NCBI RefSeq assembly: GCF_022879595.1
Contig: NZ_CP084266.1
Span: 310,001 to 374,000, forward strand
Reading direction: 5' to 3'
Origin: Caballeronia sp. Lep1P3
Lineage (GTDB): Bacteria > Pseudomonadota > Gammaproteobacteria > Burkholderiales > Burkholderiaceae
Length of the DNA stretch: 64,000 nt
A program made the position numbers and the translations under genes. Each line of letters opens with the position of its first letter. Within the stretch, counting starts at the first letter, position 1. Below the pieces are notes generated by a model that was not told the DNA's origin, made no database searches, and worked only from the letters and a program-made list of their open reading frames with translations. This document shows positions 9,205-21,673 of this stretch, piece after piece.

Positions 9205-10266
9205 ATGCCGACTCTATTCGATCCGCTCAAGGTAGGCGCATTGACGCTCAAGAACCGCATCATCATGGCGCCGCTCACGCGTCAGCGCGCAGGCGTCGAG
9301 CGCGTGCCGAATGCGTTGATGGCGCAGTACTACGCCGATCGCGCGGCGGCGGGCCTCATCATCAGCGAGGCGACATCGGTGACGCCGCAAGGCGTCGGCT
9401 ATGCCGATACGCCGGGCATCTGGTCCGATGAGCAAGTCGAAGGCTGGAAACTCGTGACGAAGGCGGTTCACGACGCAGGCGGCAAGATCGTGCTGCAACT
9501 GTGGCACGTCGGCCGCATCTCCGATCCCGTGTTCTTGAACGGCGAACTGCCGGTTGCGCCGAGCGCGATCGCGGCAGGCGGCCATGTGAGCCTCGTGCGT
9601 CCGCAGCGTGCTTATGTCACGCCGCGCGCGCTCGAACTCGACGAGATCGCGGGCGTGGTCGCGGCGTATCGGAAGGGCGCGGAAAACGCGAAGCGCGCGG
9701 GTTTCGATGGCGTCGAAATTCACGGCGCGAACGGCTATCTGCTCGACCAGTTCCTGCAGGACAGCACGAACAAGCGCACCGACGCTTACGGCGGCCCGAT
9801 TGAAAACCGCGCGCGTTTGATGCTCGAAGTGACCGACGAGTGCATCGCCGTGTGGGGCGCGGATCGCGTGGGCGTTCACCTCGCGCCGCGCGCCGACGCG
9901 CACACGATGGGCGACAGCGACCGCGCCGCGACCTTCGGCTACGTGGCGCGCGAGTTGGGCAAGCGCAGAATCGCGTTCATCGCGGCACGCGAGGCGGAAG
10001 GCCCGGACAGCCTCGGCCCGCAACTGAAGAAGGCGTTCGGCGGCGTGTATATCGCCAATGAAGGCTTCACGAAGCAAAGCGCCGAAGCGATCATCGCGCG
10101 CGGCGATGCGGATGCAGTCGCGTGGGGCAAGACGTTCATCGCGAACGCGGACCTCGTGCGCCGCTTCGAACTGGATGCGCCGCTCAACGAGCCGGACGCT
10201 TCGACGTTCTATGCGGCCGGTTCCGAAGGTTACACGGACTATCCGCTGCTCGAAACGGCGGAGTAA
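9205..10266 (+). CDS. alkene reductase, Old Yellow Enzyme family
   Basis: This 353-residue FMN oxidoreductase is a TIM barrel reducing activated C=C bonds or nitro/nitrate-ester compounds with NAD(P)H. Family blocks are visible: APLTRQRA near the N-terminus, QLWHVGRI, the [13 protein letters not shown] active-site segment, [10 protein letters not shown] and ENRARL. It is likely a NemA/XenB-like detoxification enzyme, controlled by the ArsR regulator in front of it. An intrinsic terminator follows 17 bases after the stop. The physiological substrate is unknown. Confidence 0.92.
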   Translation: MPTLFDPLKVGALTLKNRIIMAPLTRQRAGVERVPNALMAQYYADRAAAGLIISEATSVTPQGVGYADTPGIWSDEQVEGWKLVTKAVHDAGGKIVLQLWHVGRISDPVFLNGELPVAPSAIAAGGHVSLVRPQRAYVTPRALELDEIAGVVAAYRKGAENAKRAGFDGVEIHGANGYLLDQFLQDSTNKRTDAYGGPIENRARLMLEVTDECIAVWGADRVGVHLAPRADAHTMGDSDRAATFGYVARELGKRRIAFIAAREAEGPDSLGPQLKKAFGGVYIANEGFTKQSAEAIIARGDADAVAWGKTFIANADLVRRFELDAPLNEPDASTFYAAGSEGYTDYPLLETAE

Positions 10267-10595
10267 TCTGCGCTCAGTTTGATAAAAAAACAGCGGCTTC
10301 GGCCGCTGTTTTTTTTGCCAGATCAGATTATTCGGGAATCCACAATAAACGCTGCGCGATCGTATTTCGTAACGATCATGCCCATTCGAGCGCACGCCGA
10401 AATTATCGATTTTCGGCTAATCCGCGCCCCGGAAATGGTGTATTGGTGGCTCTGACCCGATGCCGAGGCGCCGCTGCACCGACGCACGCAGCCGTTCGCT
10501 TCCATCAACGATTCAAGGCCGCTCATTCCTCGCCTTTTAGCCGTGCTCGCCGAGCACGAAACGGTCGCCAAGGTTCGTCCCGCAAAGGAGTGCAT
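10267..10595. other. intergenic region before aspT with two inverted repeats
   Basis: After the terminator this 329-base stretch has no convincing gene. It carries two similar inverted repeats: GATCGT/ACGATC at 10358-10377 and GCCGAAA/TTTCGGC at 10396-10417, each with an 8-base spacer. They are candidate operators for the aspT-asd pair. The base composition around them is AT-richer than the neighbouring genes, as expected of a promoter region. Confidence 0.4.
10284..10316 (+). terminator. intrinsic terminator after the alkene reductase gene
   Basis: The stem AAAAACAGCGGC pairs with GCCGCTGTTTTT around a TTCG tetraloop and is followed by a run of T. It is the strongest terminator in the window. 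Confidence 0.93.
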
Positions 10596-13992
<3,397 letters not shown>

Positions 13993-13998
13993 CAAAAG

Positions 13999-14026
13999 AA
14001 TCGGGCCGCGAAAAGCGGCCCGATTT
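13999..14026. terminator. terminator between aspD and the porin gene
   Basis: The stem AATCGGGCCGC/GCGGCCCGATT has a 5-base loop, with TTTT after it on the + strand. It lies between two convergent genes and may serve both. Confidence 0.85.
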
Positions 14027-14056
14027 TCATGCGTCAGTCAAAGCGGCGTTGCTCGC

Positions 14057-15229
14057 TCAGAACTTGTGACGCATGCCGATGCGAAACGCGAGCTGGTTGT
14101 TCTCCCCCGCGCCCGACGTCCCGAAGTAGCTCGTCGCGGAGCCGATCTGCGCCTGGTTCTCGACACCGTTGTTCGCACCCGATGCCTTCTGATAGATCGC
14201 GAGCAGGTACACGTCGGTGCGCTTGCTGAGCGCGTAGTCGGCGCTCGCGTCGATCTGATGCCAGTGGCCCTTGAACGCATCCGACAGGTTCATGTACGTG
14301 TAGCCGAGACCCGCCGTGATGGCCGGCGTCACCGCGTACTTGCCGCCGATTTCATACGCGTTGAACTTCGAGCTTGCGCCCGCGATCGGCTCGAAGCGCG
14401 TATTCGTCCAGAGGCCGAAGACGGTCGCCGCGCCGAGCGTGTAGTTCGCGCCCACGCCGAAGGTGCGCAGGTCCTTCGCGCCGCCCGTCGCGATATTCGC
14501 GATGCTCGTGCTGAACGCAGGCGTCGATGCGCCCGGATAGTGGATGTCGGTGTATGCCGCGCCCACGCCGAGCGGACCGGCCTTGTAGTTCAGGCCGAAG
14601 CTGTATGCGCGCGACGAACCGGCGACGGTCGTCGTGCCGACGGTCGTGTTGGGCGTGCCCGCGAACGCGCCCGCCTGATTCGAGAAGCCGTACATCGCGC
14701 CGAAGGTCACGCCGTAGAAGCTCGCGCTGCTGAACTTCACCGCGTTGTTGATGCGGCTCGACGTGAGTTGATCCACGTCGTTGATGTGATACGCGTAGTT
14801 GCCCGCGACCGTCTGGCCGCCGATCGAATAGGCGGAGCCGAGATAGTCGGTCGAGAACGAATACTGACGGCCGAACGTGAGCGAGCCGACGTCGTTCTTC
14901 GCGAGACCGACATACGCCTGACGGCCGAATTCCGCGCCGCCCTGACCGAGCGCGCCCGTGCCGCTGTTGAAGCCGTTCTCCAGCGTGAAGATCGCCTTCA
15001 GGCCGCCGCCTAAGTCTTCAGAACCGCGCAGGCCCCAGCGGCTGCCCTGGGCGACGCCGTCGTCGTACTTGAAGATGTGATCGCTGCCGGTGCGCGTCGC
15101 GCTGTTGTTGGCGTAGCTGATGCCGGCGTCGATGATGCCGTAGAGCGTCACGCTGCTTTGCGCATGCGCCGAGGAGGCGAGAGCGGCGAATGCGGCGAAT
15201 GCCGCCGTTGCCAAAAGATTCTTCTTCAA
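14057..15229 (-). CDS. Gram-negative trimeric porin
   Basis: This 390-residue outer-membrane porin is of the Burkholderia/Neisseria type (16-stranded barrel). The signal peptide is 23 residues (ending A-H-A) and the mature protein starts QSSVTLYGIIDAGI, the family's first strand. The C-terminus ends in ...GMRHKF, with the terminal Phe recognised by the BAM machinery. It allows diffusion of small hydrophilic solutes. It stands alone, convergent with aspD. Confidence 0.95.
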   Translation of the reverse strand: MKKNLLATAAFAAFAALASSAHAQSSVTLYGIIDAGISYANNSATRTGSDHIFKYDDGVAQGSRWGLRGSEDLGGGLKAIFTLENGFNSGTGALGQGGAEFGRQAYVGLAKNDVGSLTFGRQYSFSTDYLGSAYSIGGQTVAGNYAYHINDVDQLTSSRINNAVKFSSASFYGVTFGAMYGFSNQAGAFAGTPNTTVGTTTVAGSSRAYSFGLNYKAGPLGVGAAYTDIHYPGASTPAFSTSIANIATGGAKDLRTFGVGANYTLGAATVFGLWTNTRFEPIAGASSKFNAYEIGGKYAVTPAITAGLGYTYMNLSDAFKGHWHQIDASADYALSKRTDVYLLAIYQKASGANNGVENQAQIGSATSYFGTSGAGENNQLAFRIGMRHKF

Positions 15230-15480
15230 AACAAGCTCCGTGAGTTGGTTCGCGGTGTGTGGTCACGCTGCAAGCAGCGCGCGTCTGCGGCGCGTCGCGC
15301 TCTGATGGCGCGTGGCGGCGACGGGCGCAAATGTAGCGCTCGCTGAAGAAAGATATGTGACAGCGGCTTTCGACGGTTTGCGCGTTGTCGTGAACCCGCA
15401 ACGAAGCTGGCGATCCGCGTCGATCTGCCGTACACGCGCGCGCGATATGCTCACGATTCAATCACCGCGAGCGAGACGAC

Positions 15481-15849
15481 ATGGACGAACAGGGAATCCG
15501 CGAACTGGAAGAGCGCCTGAGGAAGGCGATGATCGCGTCGGATGGGGAAGCGCTCGATGCGCTATTGGCGGACGATCTCAGCTTCGTCGATGCCACCGGC
15601 AAAGTCTGGAGCAAGTCGGACGATCTCAACGGGCATCGCTACGGCATGCAGCGCATCGACAGTCTGGAAACGCAGGAGCAGCGCGTGCGCGTGTACGGCG
15701 GGTTCGCCGTGACGGTCACGCGCGTCGCGATTTCGGGCACGTTCGTCGGCGCGCCGTTCACCGGCAGCCTGCGCTACACGCGAACGTGGGCCGAGACTGC
15801 GGGCGGCTGGCGCATCGTTGCCGCGCAGTGCAGTCTCGTCGCGTTCTGA
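15481..15849 (+). CDS. NTF2-like (SnoaL/DUF4440) family protein
   Basis: This 122-residue single-domain protein has the pattern of the DUF4440/SnoaL cone fold: an N-terminal helix pair, ALLADDLSFVDATG, then beta strands ending in TRTWAETAGGWRIVAAQCSLV. Members are hydrolases, isomerases or ligand-binding proteins; a specific function cannot be assigned. The ATG at 15481 follows a GAGACGAC region. It is convergent with the M14-type gene, 5 bases away. Confidence 0.8.
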   Translation: MDEQGIRELEERLRKAMIASDGEALDALLADDLSFVDATGKVWSKSDDLNGHRYGMQRIDSLETQEQRVRVYGGFAVTVTRVAISGTFVGAPFTGSLRYTRTWAETAGGWRIVAAQCSLVAF

Positions 15850-15854
15850 ACCGC

Positions 15855-16970
15855 TCAGGCCGACAGCAGCGAGCCCGTGCGATACGCCTTCGCGCCCGCG
15901 ATGCGCGCGACTTCGAGGCCCGCCGTCGCGAAACGCGTGATGTGACGCGCGTACATCACGCCCGACGTGCTGCACTTGAGCGTGGTGACGGTGTCGGTCA
16001 GCGGATCGACGATATCGGCGATGGCTTCGCCCGCGTCGATGAACGCGCCCACTTGCGCGCGGAACACGAGCACGCCCGAGACCGGCGCCACGATCGGCTC
16101 GGCGCCCGCGAGCGGCGTTGCCGGGAACGCGAGCGCGGGCAGCGGCGGCACGTCGCCTTCGATCACGCCGCGATGGATCAGATAGTTGACGATCGCCTGC
16201 GCGTCCTTGTCGGCGAGTTCGTAGGACACGTCATGCTGGCTGCGCAGTTCGACCGTCACCGAAATGCCGCCGTTCGGAATCGGGAAGCGTTCGCCGTGGC
16301 GCGCGCGCAAGTCGGACCAGCAGAAGCTGTGAATCTCGTCGAACGGATTGCCGACCGAATTGAGCGCGAGCAGCGACGCCTTCGCATCCAGATAGCGCGC
16401 GAGCGGCTCGACTTCGGTCCAGATGTCCGGATTCGTGTAGAGATGCAGCGCGGCGTCCAGATCGCAATGCAGGTCGAGCACGACATCGGCGTCGTATGAC
16501 AGCTTCTGCAGCGCGAGGCGTTGCGATTCGAGTTCGGTGTGCGGCGTCTGCTCGTCGAGCGCTTCCTTCATCGCGGCGCGCACGGCGAGGCGGTTCGCGT
16601 CGGCGTCGTTCGTGAGACGCGCTTCGATGCGCGGCGCGATCAGCGCGGCGAGATCGTGGAAATTGCGGTTGAAGTTGTGACCGCTGTTCGTCTCGAAACG
16701 GCCAAGCTGGCTGCCGTGCAGGAACTGATTCAGGCCGATCGGATTCGGCACGGGCACGATCACCACTTCACCACGCAGCTTGCCTGCGGCTTCGAACGCG
16801 GCCAGATGGCGGCGCAGCTTCCAGGCGACGAGCATGCCCGGCAGTTCGTCCGCGTGCAGCGACGACTGGATATAGATTTTCTGTCCGCCGCCCGGGCCGT
16901 AATGGAAGCTCGTGATGCTGCGTGAAGTGCCGAGCGACGGCGAGATGAGTTGTTGGGTTCTGGTTTGCAT
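15855..16970 (-). CDS. succinylglutamate desuccinylase/aspartoacylase (M14) family protein
   Basis: This 371-residue zinc hydrolase-like protein has the first two ligands in HADE (His39, Glu42), a later LDLHCDLD carrying the third His, and SVTVELRSQHD carrying the catalytic Glu. The C-terminal 90 residues form a biotinyl/lipoyl-like beta barrel (FRAQVGAFIDAGEAIADIVDP), common in this subgroup. Such enzymes cleave N-acyl amino acids. The ATG at 16970 was chosen over a Pro/Arg-rich extension to 17156 that looks non-coding. It sits just downstream of a basic amino acid binding protein gene on the same strand, so the two could act on related compounds. Confidence 0.85.
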   Translation of the reverse strand: MQTRTQQLISPSLGTSRSITSFHYGPGGGQKIYIQSSLHADELPGMLVAWKLRRHLAAFEAAGKLRGEVVIVPVPNPIGLNQFLHGSQLGRFETNSGHNFNRNFHDLAALIAPRIEARLTNDADANRLAVRAAMKEALDEQTPHTELESQRLALQKLSYDADVVLDLHCDLDAALHLYTNPDIWTEVEPLARYLDAKASLLALNSVGNPFDEIHSFCWSDLRARHGERFPIPNGGISVTVELRSQHDVSYELADKDAQAIVNYLIHRGVIEGDVPPLPALAFPATPLAGAEPIVAPVSGVLVFRAQVGAFIDAGEAIADIVDPLTDTVTTLKCSTSGVMYARHITRFATAGLEVARIAGAKAYRTGSLLSA

Positions 16971-17163
16971 GATGTTCGCGCGCACGCGCGTGCGCGGGTC
17001 TTGCCTCGATGGGTTGCTGGACGGTAGAGGCGCGCTTGGACGACGCGCGGTGCGCCGCGGTGTCTCCGTCCGCGGGCGCTGCCTCAGACGTTCGATCTTA
17101 GCCGAAATCGGCGGGACGGGAGCCGGGCGGCTTCGTGCGCGCGGCAGGCGCGGCACCAGGCAA

Positions 17164-17193
17164 AACGGGCTCCGTTTTTACGCGGAGCCCGTT
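17164..17193 (-). terminator. terminator of the amino acid binding protein gene
   Basis: The stem AACGGGCTCCG/CGGAGCCCGTT has an 8-base loop and TTTT after it on the minus strand. It lies 26 bases after the stop of the binding protein gene and separates it from the M14-type gene. Confidence 0.85.
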
Positions 17194-17218
17194 CGCTGGC
17201 TGGCTGGTGCTGACGGAA

Positions 17219-18010
17219 TCAGCCGCCGTACACGTCGAAGTCGAAGTACTTCTTCTCGAGCTTCTTGTACGTGCCGTCCTTGATGATGTCGGCGATCGCC
17301 TTGTCGATTTTCGCCTTCAGGTCGGTGTCTTCCTTGCGCAGACCGATGCCCGCGCCGTTGCCGAGAATCTTCGCGTCGACGAGATCCTTGCCCGCGAACT
17401 CGAAGCCCGCGCCGCGCGGCGTCTTCAGGAAGCCCAAATCGGCCTGCACCGCGTCTTGCAGCGCGGCGTCGAGACGGCCCGAGGTCAGATCGGCGTAGAC
17501 CTGGTCCTGATTCTGGTACGGCGTGACCGTCACGCCCTTGGGCGCCCAGTACGTCTTGGCGTAGGTTTCCTGAATCGTGCCCTGTTCGACGCCCACGTTC
17601 TTACCTTTCAGGCTTTCGGCCGTCGGCTGGATGTTGCTGCCTTTCTTCGCGACGAGGCGCGTCGGCGTGTTGAAGAGCTTGCTGGAGAAGGAAATCTGCT
17701 CGGCGCGTTGCGGCGTCATCGACATCGACGAGAGCACGCCGTCGAACTTCTTCGCCTTCAGCGCGGGGATCATGCCGTCGAAGTCGTTTTCGACCCACAC
17801 GCACTTGGCCTTCAGGCGCGCGCAGATTTCATTGCCGAGATCGACGTCGAAACCGACCAGCTTGCCGTCCGAACCCTTCGATTCGAACGGGGGATAGCTT
17901 GCATCGACGCCGAAGCGGATCGTCGAATAATCCTTGGCATGGGCCGTGGTCGCGGTGAACGACGTGGCGGCGAGAAGGGACATCGACAAGGCAGCAAGCA
18001 GTTTCTTCAC
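17219..18010 (-). CDS. lysine/arginine/ornithine-type ABC transporter substrate-binding protein
   Basis: This 263-residue periplasmic binding protein is of the bacterial SBP family 3. The signal peptide is about 25 residues (ending A-H-A). The mature part begins with IRFGVDASYPPFESK and contains GFDVDLGNEICARLKAKCVWVENDFDGMIPAL, close to ArgT/HisJ. It starts with GTG at 18010; upstream extension is unlikely because it would put a Pro-rich stretch before the signal peptide. No permease or ATPase gene is adjacent, so it must share a transporter encoded elsewhere or act alone. Confidence 0.9.
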   Translation of the reverse strand: MKKLLAALSMSLLAATSFTATTAHAKDYSTIRFGVDASYPPFESKGSDGKLVGFDVDLGNEICARLKAKCVWVENDFDGMIPALKAKKFDGVLSSMSMTPQRAEQISFSSKLFNTPTRLVAKKGSNIQPTAESLKGKNVGVEQGTIQETYAKTYWAPKGVTVTPYQNQDQVYADLTSGRLDAALQDAVQADLGFLKTPRGAGFEFAGKDLVDAKILGNGAGIGLRKEDTDLKAKIDKAIADIIKDGTYKKLEKKYFDFDVYGG

Positions 18011-18384
18011 TGTTTTAACTCCAGAAGGTGGTCGGTTCAGCCCGGAAGGTCTCGTTCCGGTGACGTCCGGCGCGGCGGGCGGCCGCCTGAAAGGGCCGGA
18101 CGGCGGACATTCCGCGGAAACGTGTCCGCACAGAATCGGCAGAAGGTTACCAAGCCAAAATACTTGGGGACCTAGTGAAAGTCCTGATAGCGGCGCATTG
18201 CGCGATTTTGTCTCGAGAATGCGGGCGATTATTTCGCAAAGGCGCATCCGGCGAAGCGCCGCGCGCGAGGAAGCTGCCTCTCGGCAGGAATTATCCGGGC
18301 GGTTAAGATTCCGCCTTTTGCTTCGCGCGCGGATCGACCGAAAGCCCGCGCGGACGCCCAGATACAAGACAGGAGACGACACCG
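18011..18384. other. divergent intergenic region
   Basis: This 374-base stretch lies between the minus-strand binding protein gene and the plus-strand MFS gene and must hold both promoters. I find no credible gene. One short inverted repeat, CCAAG/CTTGG with an 8-base spacer, is at 18150-18167 and could be an operator for the binding protein gene. Nothing else stands out. Confidence 0.3.
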
Positions 18385-19812
18385 ATGGCCACTTCCTCCG
18401 CGGCAGCGTCACGCCGCGTTCCTCCCGACGCGCCCGCGCTCACCGCCGGCCTCATCTCCGCGCGCCTCGACCGGCTGCCCGCGACACGCACCGTCTGGAA
18501 GCTCGTCGTGCTGCTGAGCCTCGGGTTCTTCTTCGAACTGTACGACCTGCTGTACTCCGGCTACGTCGCGCCGGGCCTCGTGAAGAGCGGCATCCTGACG
18601 CCCGCGACGCACGGCTTTTTCGGCATGACGGGCGTGGCGAGCTTCATCGCGTCCTTGTTCGCGGGGCTTTTCATCGGCACGGTGGCGTGCGGATCGCTCG
18701 CGGACCGCTTCGGCCGCCGCGCGATCTTCACGTACTCGCTCTTGTGGTACACCGTCGCGAACGTGGTCATGGCGTTCCAGGACACCGCGACGGGCCTCAA
18801 CTTCTGGCGCTTCGTCGCGGGCGTGGGCATCGGCGTGGAACTGGTGACGATCGGCACGTATATCTCCGAACTCGCGCCGAAGCACATCCGGGGCCGCGCG
18901 TTCGCGTGCGAGCAGGCGGTCGGCTTCGCCGCCGTGCCGGTGGTCGCGTTTCTCGCCTATCTGCTCGTGCCGCGCGCGCCGTTCGGCTTCGACGGCTGGC
19001 GCTGGGTCGTTCTGATCGGCGCGCATGGTGCGCTCTTCGTCTGGTGGATTCGCCGCAGCCTGCCCGAAAGCCCGCGCTGGCTCGCGCAAAAGGGCCGGCT
19101 CGCCGAAGCCGACCGCGTGATGACCGCGCTCGAAACCGCGGTCGAGCGCGAGTACGGCAAGCCGCTTCCGGCGCCCGAGACGGTCGTCGAAACGGCGGCG
19201 GCGCGCGGTGCCTTCGCCGACATGTGGCGGCCGCCCTACGGCAAGCGCGCGGCGATGATGATCGTCTTCAACGTGTTTCAGACGGTCGGTTTCTACGGCT
19301 TCGCGAACTGGGTGCCGACGCTGCTCGTCAAGCAGGGCATCACGGTGACGTCGAGCCTCATGTATTCCAGCATCATCGCGATTGCCGCGCCGATCGGTCC
19401 GATCATCGGGCTCGCCATCGCCGACAGGATCGAGCGCAAGACCGCTATCGTCGTCATGGCGGCGGCCAACATCGTGTGCGGGCTGCTTTTCAGCCAGTCG
19501 TCGGATGCGGCGTTTCTCATCGCGATGGGCGTCGGACTGACGCTCTCGGCGAACATCATGTCGTACAGCTTCCACGCTTATCAGGCGGAGCTTTTTCCGA
19601 CCGGCATCCGCGCGCGCGCCGTCGGCTTCGTGTATTCGTGGAGCCGCTTTTCCGCGATTTTCACGTCGTTCATCATCGCGGGCGTGCTGAAGGGCTTCGG
19701 CACGACGGGCGTGTTCGTGTTCATCGCCGGGGCGATGCTCGTGGTGATGGCGGCGATCGGCCTGATGGGTCCGAAAACGCGCGACATGGCGCTGGAGCAG
19801 ATCTCGCACTGA
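18385..19812 (+). CDS. MFS transporter (metabolite:H+ symporter type)
   Basis: This 475-residue major facilitator protein has twelve predicted helices. The loop 2-3 signature appears as GSLADRFGRRAIF, and the central region carries PESPRWLAQKGR, typical of sugar and carboxylate porters. The repeat motif in the second half is IADRIERKTAI. The substrate is not deducible; relatives transport sugars, aromatic acids or dicarboxylates. The ATG at 18385 follows GACAGGAGACGACACCG, a good ribosome binding site. It appears to be a single-gene unit. Confidence 0.88.
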   Translation: MATSSAAASRRVPPDAPALTAGLISARLDRLPATRTVWKLVVLLSLGFFFELYDLLYSGYVAPGLVKSGILTPATHGFFGMTGVASFIASLFAGLFIGTVACGSLADRFGRRAIFTYSLLWYTVANVVMAFQDTATGLNFWRFVAGVGIGVELVTIGTYISELAPKHIRGRAFACEQAVGFAAVPVVAFLAYLLVPRAPFGFDGWRWVVLIGAHGALFVWWIRRSLPESPRWLAQKGRLAEADRVMTALETAVEREYGKPLPAPETVVETAAARGAFADMWRPPYGKRAAMMIVFNVFQTVGFYGFANWVPTLLVKQGITVTSSLMYSSIIAIAAPIGPIIGLAIADRIERKTAIVVMAAANIVCGLLFSQSSDAAFLIAMGVGLTLSANIMSYSFHAYQAELFPTGIRARAVGFVYSWSRFSAIFTSFIIAGVLKGFGTTGVFVFIAGAMLVVMAAIGLMGPKTRDMALEQISH

Positions 19813-19907
19813 GAGCGCCGCGCCGCGCGGCGTAGCGGTTGCTGCGAACGGGCGTCCCATGTGCCAGAATCCGCAGGACGTTCCCGATAGCCGCCCACTA
19901 TTCGAAC

Positions 19908-20801
19908 ATGTCCGACACGCTCACCCCAGTCGAAGCAGATCATGCGATGCGCAACTGGACGTACCGATCGGAAGGCAGGATTCCGGTCGGCTCCGAGACG
20001 CACAGGCGCATGTTCTGCGAAATGCTGCTGAGCACGCACAACCCGTACAAGCCCGCGGTAATCGACTGGCCGACGCTCGATCCCGCGGCGCTCAGGCGCG
20101 TGACCTCGCTGCCGATCTGGGACATCGCGGTGCAGACGGAAGGGCGCGCGTCGATTCGCGTGCTGACGTTTGCCGAGACCGCCGACGATCCTCTTCTGCG
20201 CGACGCGCTGCGCATGAATGGCGGCGAGGAAGCGCGCCACAAGATCGTGCTGTCGAAGCTCGTGGAAGCGTATGGCATCGCGCTCGCGCCCGAGCCGCCG
20301 TATCCCGCGCCCGACGACCCGCTGCGCGCGTGGATGCTGACGGGCTACAGCGAGTGCATCGACAGCTTCTTCGCGTTCGGGCTATTCGAGGCGGCGCGGC
20401 AGTCGGGCTATTTCCCGGAAGCGCTCGTGGAAACGTTCGAGCCGGTCATTCAGGAAGAGGCGCGGCACATTCTTTTCTTCGCGAACTGGGTGGCGTGGTA
20501 TCGGCGCAGCCTGCCGTGGTATCGCAAGCCGGGGTTTCTGCTGAAGACGGCGGGCGTCTGGATCACGCTGATTCGCGACCGCATCTCGCTCGCGCGCGGC
20601 TTCGACAAGAGCGGCGCGGCGCAGGACATGAACTTCCCGGCGAATGTCGGCGATTCCGTGGCTGGCGACGTGTCGGTCGGCGCGCTGATCGACCTGTGTC
20701 TCGCCGAAAACGATCGGCGCATGCGCGGCTACGACGCGCGTCCTTTGCGCCCGACCACCGTGCCGAAGCTCGCGAGGCTCGCGCGGCGCTTCGTCAAGTA
20801 G
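19908..20801 (+). CDS. ferritin-like di-iron domain protein
   Basis: This 297-residue helical protein has two EExxH motifs, EEARH at 107-111 and EEARH at 183-187, plus acidic residues Glu78 and Glu149 in suitable helices. That is the ligand set of a ferritin-like carboxylate-bridged di-iron centre. It may be an oxygenase or oxidase rather than an iron store, because it is longer than ferritin and has no cage features. The specific substrate is unknown. The last 8 bases overlap the convergent TetR gene. Confidence 0.75.
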   Translation: MSDTLTPVEADHAMRNWTYRSEGRIPVGSETHRRMFCEMLLSTHNPYKPAVIDWPTLDPAALRRVTSLPIWDIAVQTEGRASIRVLTFAETADDPLLRDALRMNGGEEARHKIVLSKLVEAYGIALAPEPPYPAPDDPLRAWMLTGYSECIDSFFAFGLFEAARQSGYFPEALVETFEPVIQEEARHILFFANWVAWYRRSLPWYRKPGFLLKTAGVWITLIRDRISLARGFDKSGAAQDMNFPANVGDSVAGDVSVGALIDLCLAENDRRMRGYDARPLRPTTVPKLARLARRFVK

Positions 20802-21522
20802 ACGGCTCCGCGCGGCTTGCGTCATAGCGGCGCGACGCATCTTCCACCTCCTGCCGGAACTGCCTGAGCGCGGCGAGCGGCGCGTCGGGCGGTTGCAGCG
20901 CCGCCCAGAGCACGTCCACGAGTTCGTCCGCCGTCGTTTCGATCTGAGTCTGATTCAGGCGGCGCCTGGCGAGCGTCGCGTCCCAGAGAACGTGTTCCAT
21001 CGGTCCGAAAACCAGCGAGCGCAACAGGCGCAGCGGCACGTCCGCGCGTATGTGGCCGAGCGCCTGGCCGCGCGCGAGGACGTCCATGAGCGGCGCGGTG
21101 TAGCGGCGCTGCAGTTCTGTGAGCGTGTCGGAAAGATCGTGCTGCTTCGTGCGGCCTTCGGACAACACGAGGGAGCAAAGCCCCGTGCCGTTCACGAGCA
21201 TGAGGCGCAGATGCGTCCTCACGATAAACGCGAACTGCTGCTTCACCGAGCCTTCGCGCGGCAGGCCGCTTTCGAATGCGTCGATGATTTCGTCATACCA
21301 GTCCGCGATCACGCGCGCGCACAGTTCCCGCTTGCCGCTGAAATAGCTGAAGACGGTCGCCTCGGATATGCCCGCGCGCTGCGCGATCTCGGCGCTCGTC
21401 GCGCCGTCGTAGCCTTTTTCGGCGAAGACATCGCGGCCGGCCTGCAGAATTTCGCGCACGCGCTGTTGCGATTTGACGCCGGCGGGCGTGCGGCGGCCGG
21501 TGCCGCTGTTTTGCGTGGACAT
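20794..21522 (-). CDS. liuQ: TetR-family regulator of leucine catabolism (LiuQ type)
   Basis: This 242-residue regulator has an N-terminal TetR DNA-binding domain (about residues 15-75, with TSAEIAQRAGISEATVFSYFSGKRELC). It is divergent from liuA, with about 150 bases between them holding two palindromes. In beta-proteobacteria a TetR protein named LiuQ is reported to control the liu genes in place of the MerR-type LiuR; the position and operators here fit that. The ligand, probably an acyl-CoA, is inference. Confidence 0.78.
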   Translation of the reverse strand: MSTQNSGTGRRTPAGVKSQQRVREILQAGRDVFAEKGYDGATSAEIAQRAGISEATVFSYFSGKRELCARVIADWYDEIIDAFESGLPREGSVKQQFAFIVRTHLRLMLVNGTGLCSLVLSEGRTKQHDLSDTLTELQRRYTAPLMDVLARGQALGHIRADVPLRLLRSLVFGPMEHVLWDATLARRRLNQTQIETTADELVDVLWAALQPPDAPLAALRQFRQEVEDASRRYDASRAEPST

Positions 21523-21548
21523 GAGTTTCGGCCCAGTATTCGATGATG

Positions 21549-21561
21549 TGAGCGTAGCTCA
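21549..21561. promoter_or_regulatory. candidate LiuQ operator 1
   Basis: TGAGC-GTA-GCTCA is an inverted repeat 27 bases upstream of the TetR gene start. It shares its arms with the second site at 21636, which suggests autoregulation. Confidence 0.65.
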
Positions 21562-21635
21562 GAAATCTGTTGACGGCTAGGCGATTTCAGCGTGAAATGG
21601 CCGGCATCGAAGCGTCGCGGCGTTTATGAGTAGTG

Positions 21636-21648
21636 TGAGCGACGCTCA
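21636..21648. promoter_or_regulatory. candidate LiuQ operator 2
   Basis: TGAGCG-A-CGCTCA is a perfect palindrome 26 bases upstream of the liuA start codon. Binding here would block transcription of liuABD. It overlaps the earlier in-frame ATG at 21626, another reason not to use that start. Confidence 0.7.
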
Positions 21649-21673
21649 AAACATTGCATCTGGAGGAGACGCC

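Noticed and set aside
21626..21673. Earlier in-frame ATG for liuA
   Set aside because: It overlaps the palindromic operator and lacks a ribosome binding site, whereas the ATG at 21674 has GGAGGAG at the right distance.
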